Positions 5,455 to 5,620 of a stretch of 5,620 bases of DNA are shown here, one piece after another. The stretch comes from Gemmatimonadota bacterium (GTDB taxonomy: Bacteria > Gemmatimonadota > Gemmatimonadetes > Longimicrobiales > Gaopeijiaceae): positions 1-5,620 of the forward strand of contig JAHHMJ010000571.1 of NCBI GenBank assembly GCA_018678395.1, given 5' to 3'. A program made the position numbers and the translations under genes. The notes beneath the pieces are model-generated. The model did not search any database. It worked only from the letters and a program-made list of their open reading frames with translations, and was not told the origin of the DNA. Positions within the stretch are counted from its first letter, which is position 1. Every line of letters begins with the position of its first letter.

Positions 5455-5620
5455 ATGGCTCACAAGAAGGGTGTCGGCTCCAGCCGCAACGGTCGTGACA
5501 GCAACCCGAATCGCCTGGGTGTGAAGCGCTTCGGCGGTGAGGCCGTGCGCGCCGGTGGGATCATCGTCCGCCAGCGTGGAACCAAGTTTCATCCCGGTCG
5601 CAACGTGCGACGCGGGGGCG
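5455..5620 (+). CDS. rpmA: 50S ribosomal protein L27 (bL27), N-terminal part
   Basis: The first 55 residues of L27 are present; the gene runs off the window end. [28 protein letters not shown] is the strongly conserved opening, and [19 protein letters not shown] (37-55) is the core family signature. L27 lies near the peptidyl-transferase centre, and its N-terminal tail reaches the active site. The protein starts directly at MAHKKG, without the N-terminal extension that Firmicutes cleave off, so no processing is expected. Arg50 and Arg53 replace residues that are Asn/Gly in many L27 proteins, a minor variation. The missing part is roughly 30 residues by comparison with the usual length of about 85. 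Confidence 0.97.
   Translation, partial: MAHKKGVGSSRNGRDSNPNRLGVKRFGGEAVRAGGIIVRQRGTKFHPGRNVRRGG

Overview
The window is high-GC, densely coded bacterial chromosome with every supported gene on the + strand: the 3' end of an enoyl-CoA hydratase gene, a small two-helix membrane protein, a compact RecQ helicase, an acyl-CoA dehydrogenase, a ribonuclease E/G family enzyme, ribosomal protein L21, and the 5' end of the L27 gene. There are no tRNA or rRNA genes, mobile elements, CRISPR arrays or integration signs. The RNase E/G-rplU-rpmA order is a widespread chromosomal arrangement. The GC content, the TTG-started RNase G and the style of the acyl-CoA dehydrogenase fit Gemmatimonadota or a similar high-GC phylum. 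That placement is a guess from recalled sequence style and could not be tested here.

Left part (1-1974). The hydratase stop overlaps the start of the small membrane protein by an ATGA, so these two are probably translationally coupled. After 54 bases comes recQ, which stops after the zinc-binding domain and has neither the winged-helix nor the HRDC domain of the E. coli enzyme. A small GC hairpin with a short T run follows recQ.

Middle (1975-3454). The acyl-CoA dehydrogenase has all family signatures and the canonical catalytic Glu, plus an apparent insertion in the middle beta domain. It may work in the same fatty acid or branched-chain acyl-CoA oxidation as the upstream hydratase, since the two activities are consecutive beta-oxidation steps. 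A 191-base non-coding leader with GC-rich hairpins separates it from the RNase gene.

Right part (3455-5620). The RNase E/G enzyme starts at TTG behind a good Shine-Dalgarno (SD) sequence. It is followed by a 118-base gap with the most AT-rich patch of the window (a possible promoter), then L21 and L27. The L27 SD is fully paired in a 7-bp hairpin directly downstream of the L21 stop, a layout suited to translational coupling.

I found no clear new biological system. The best leads are the occluded L27 ribosome site, the structured RNase leader, and the lineage-type insertions in the RecQ, dehydrogenase and RNase proteins.
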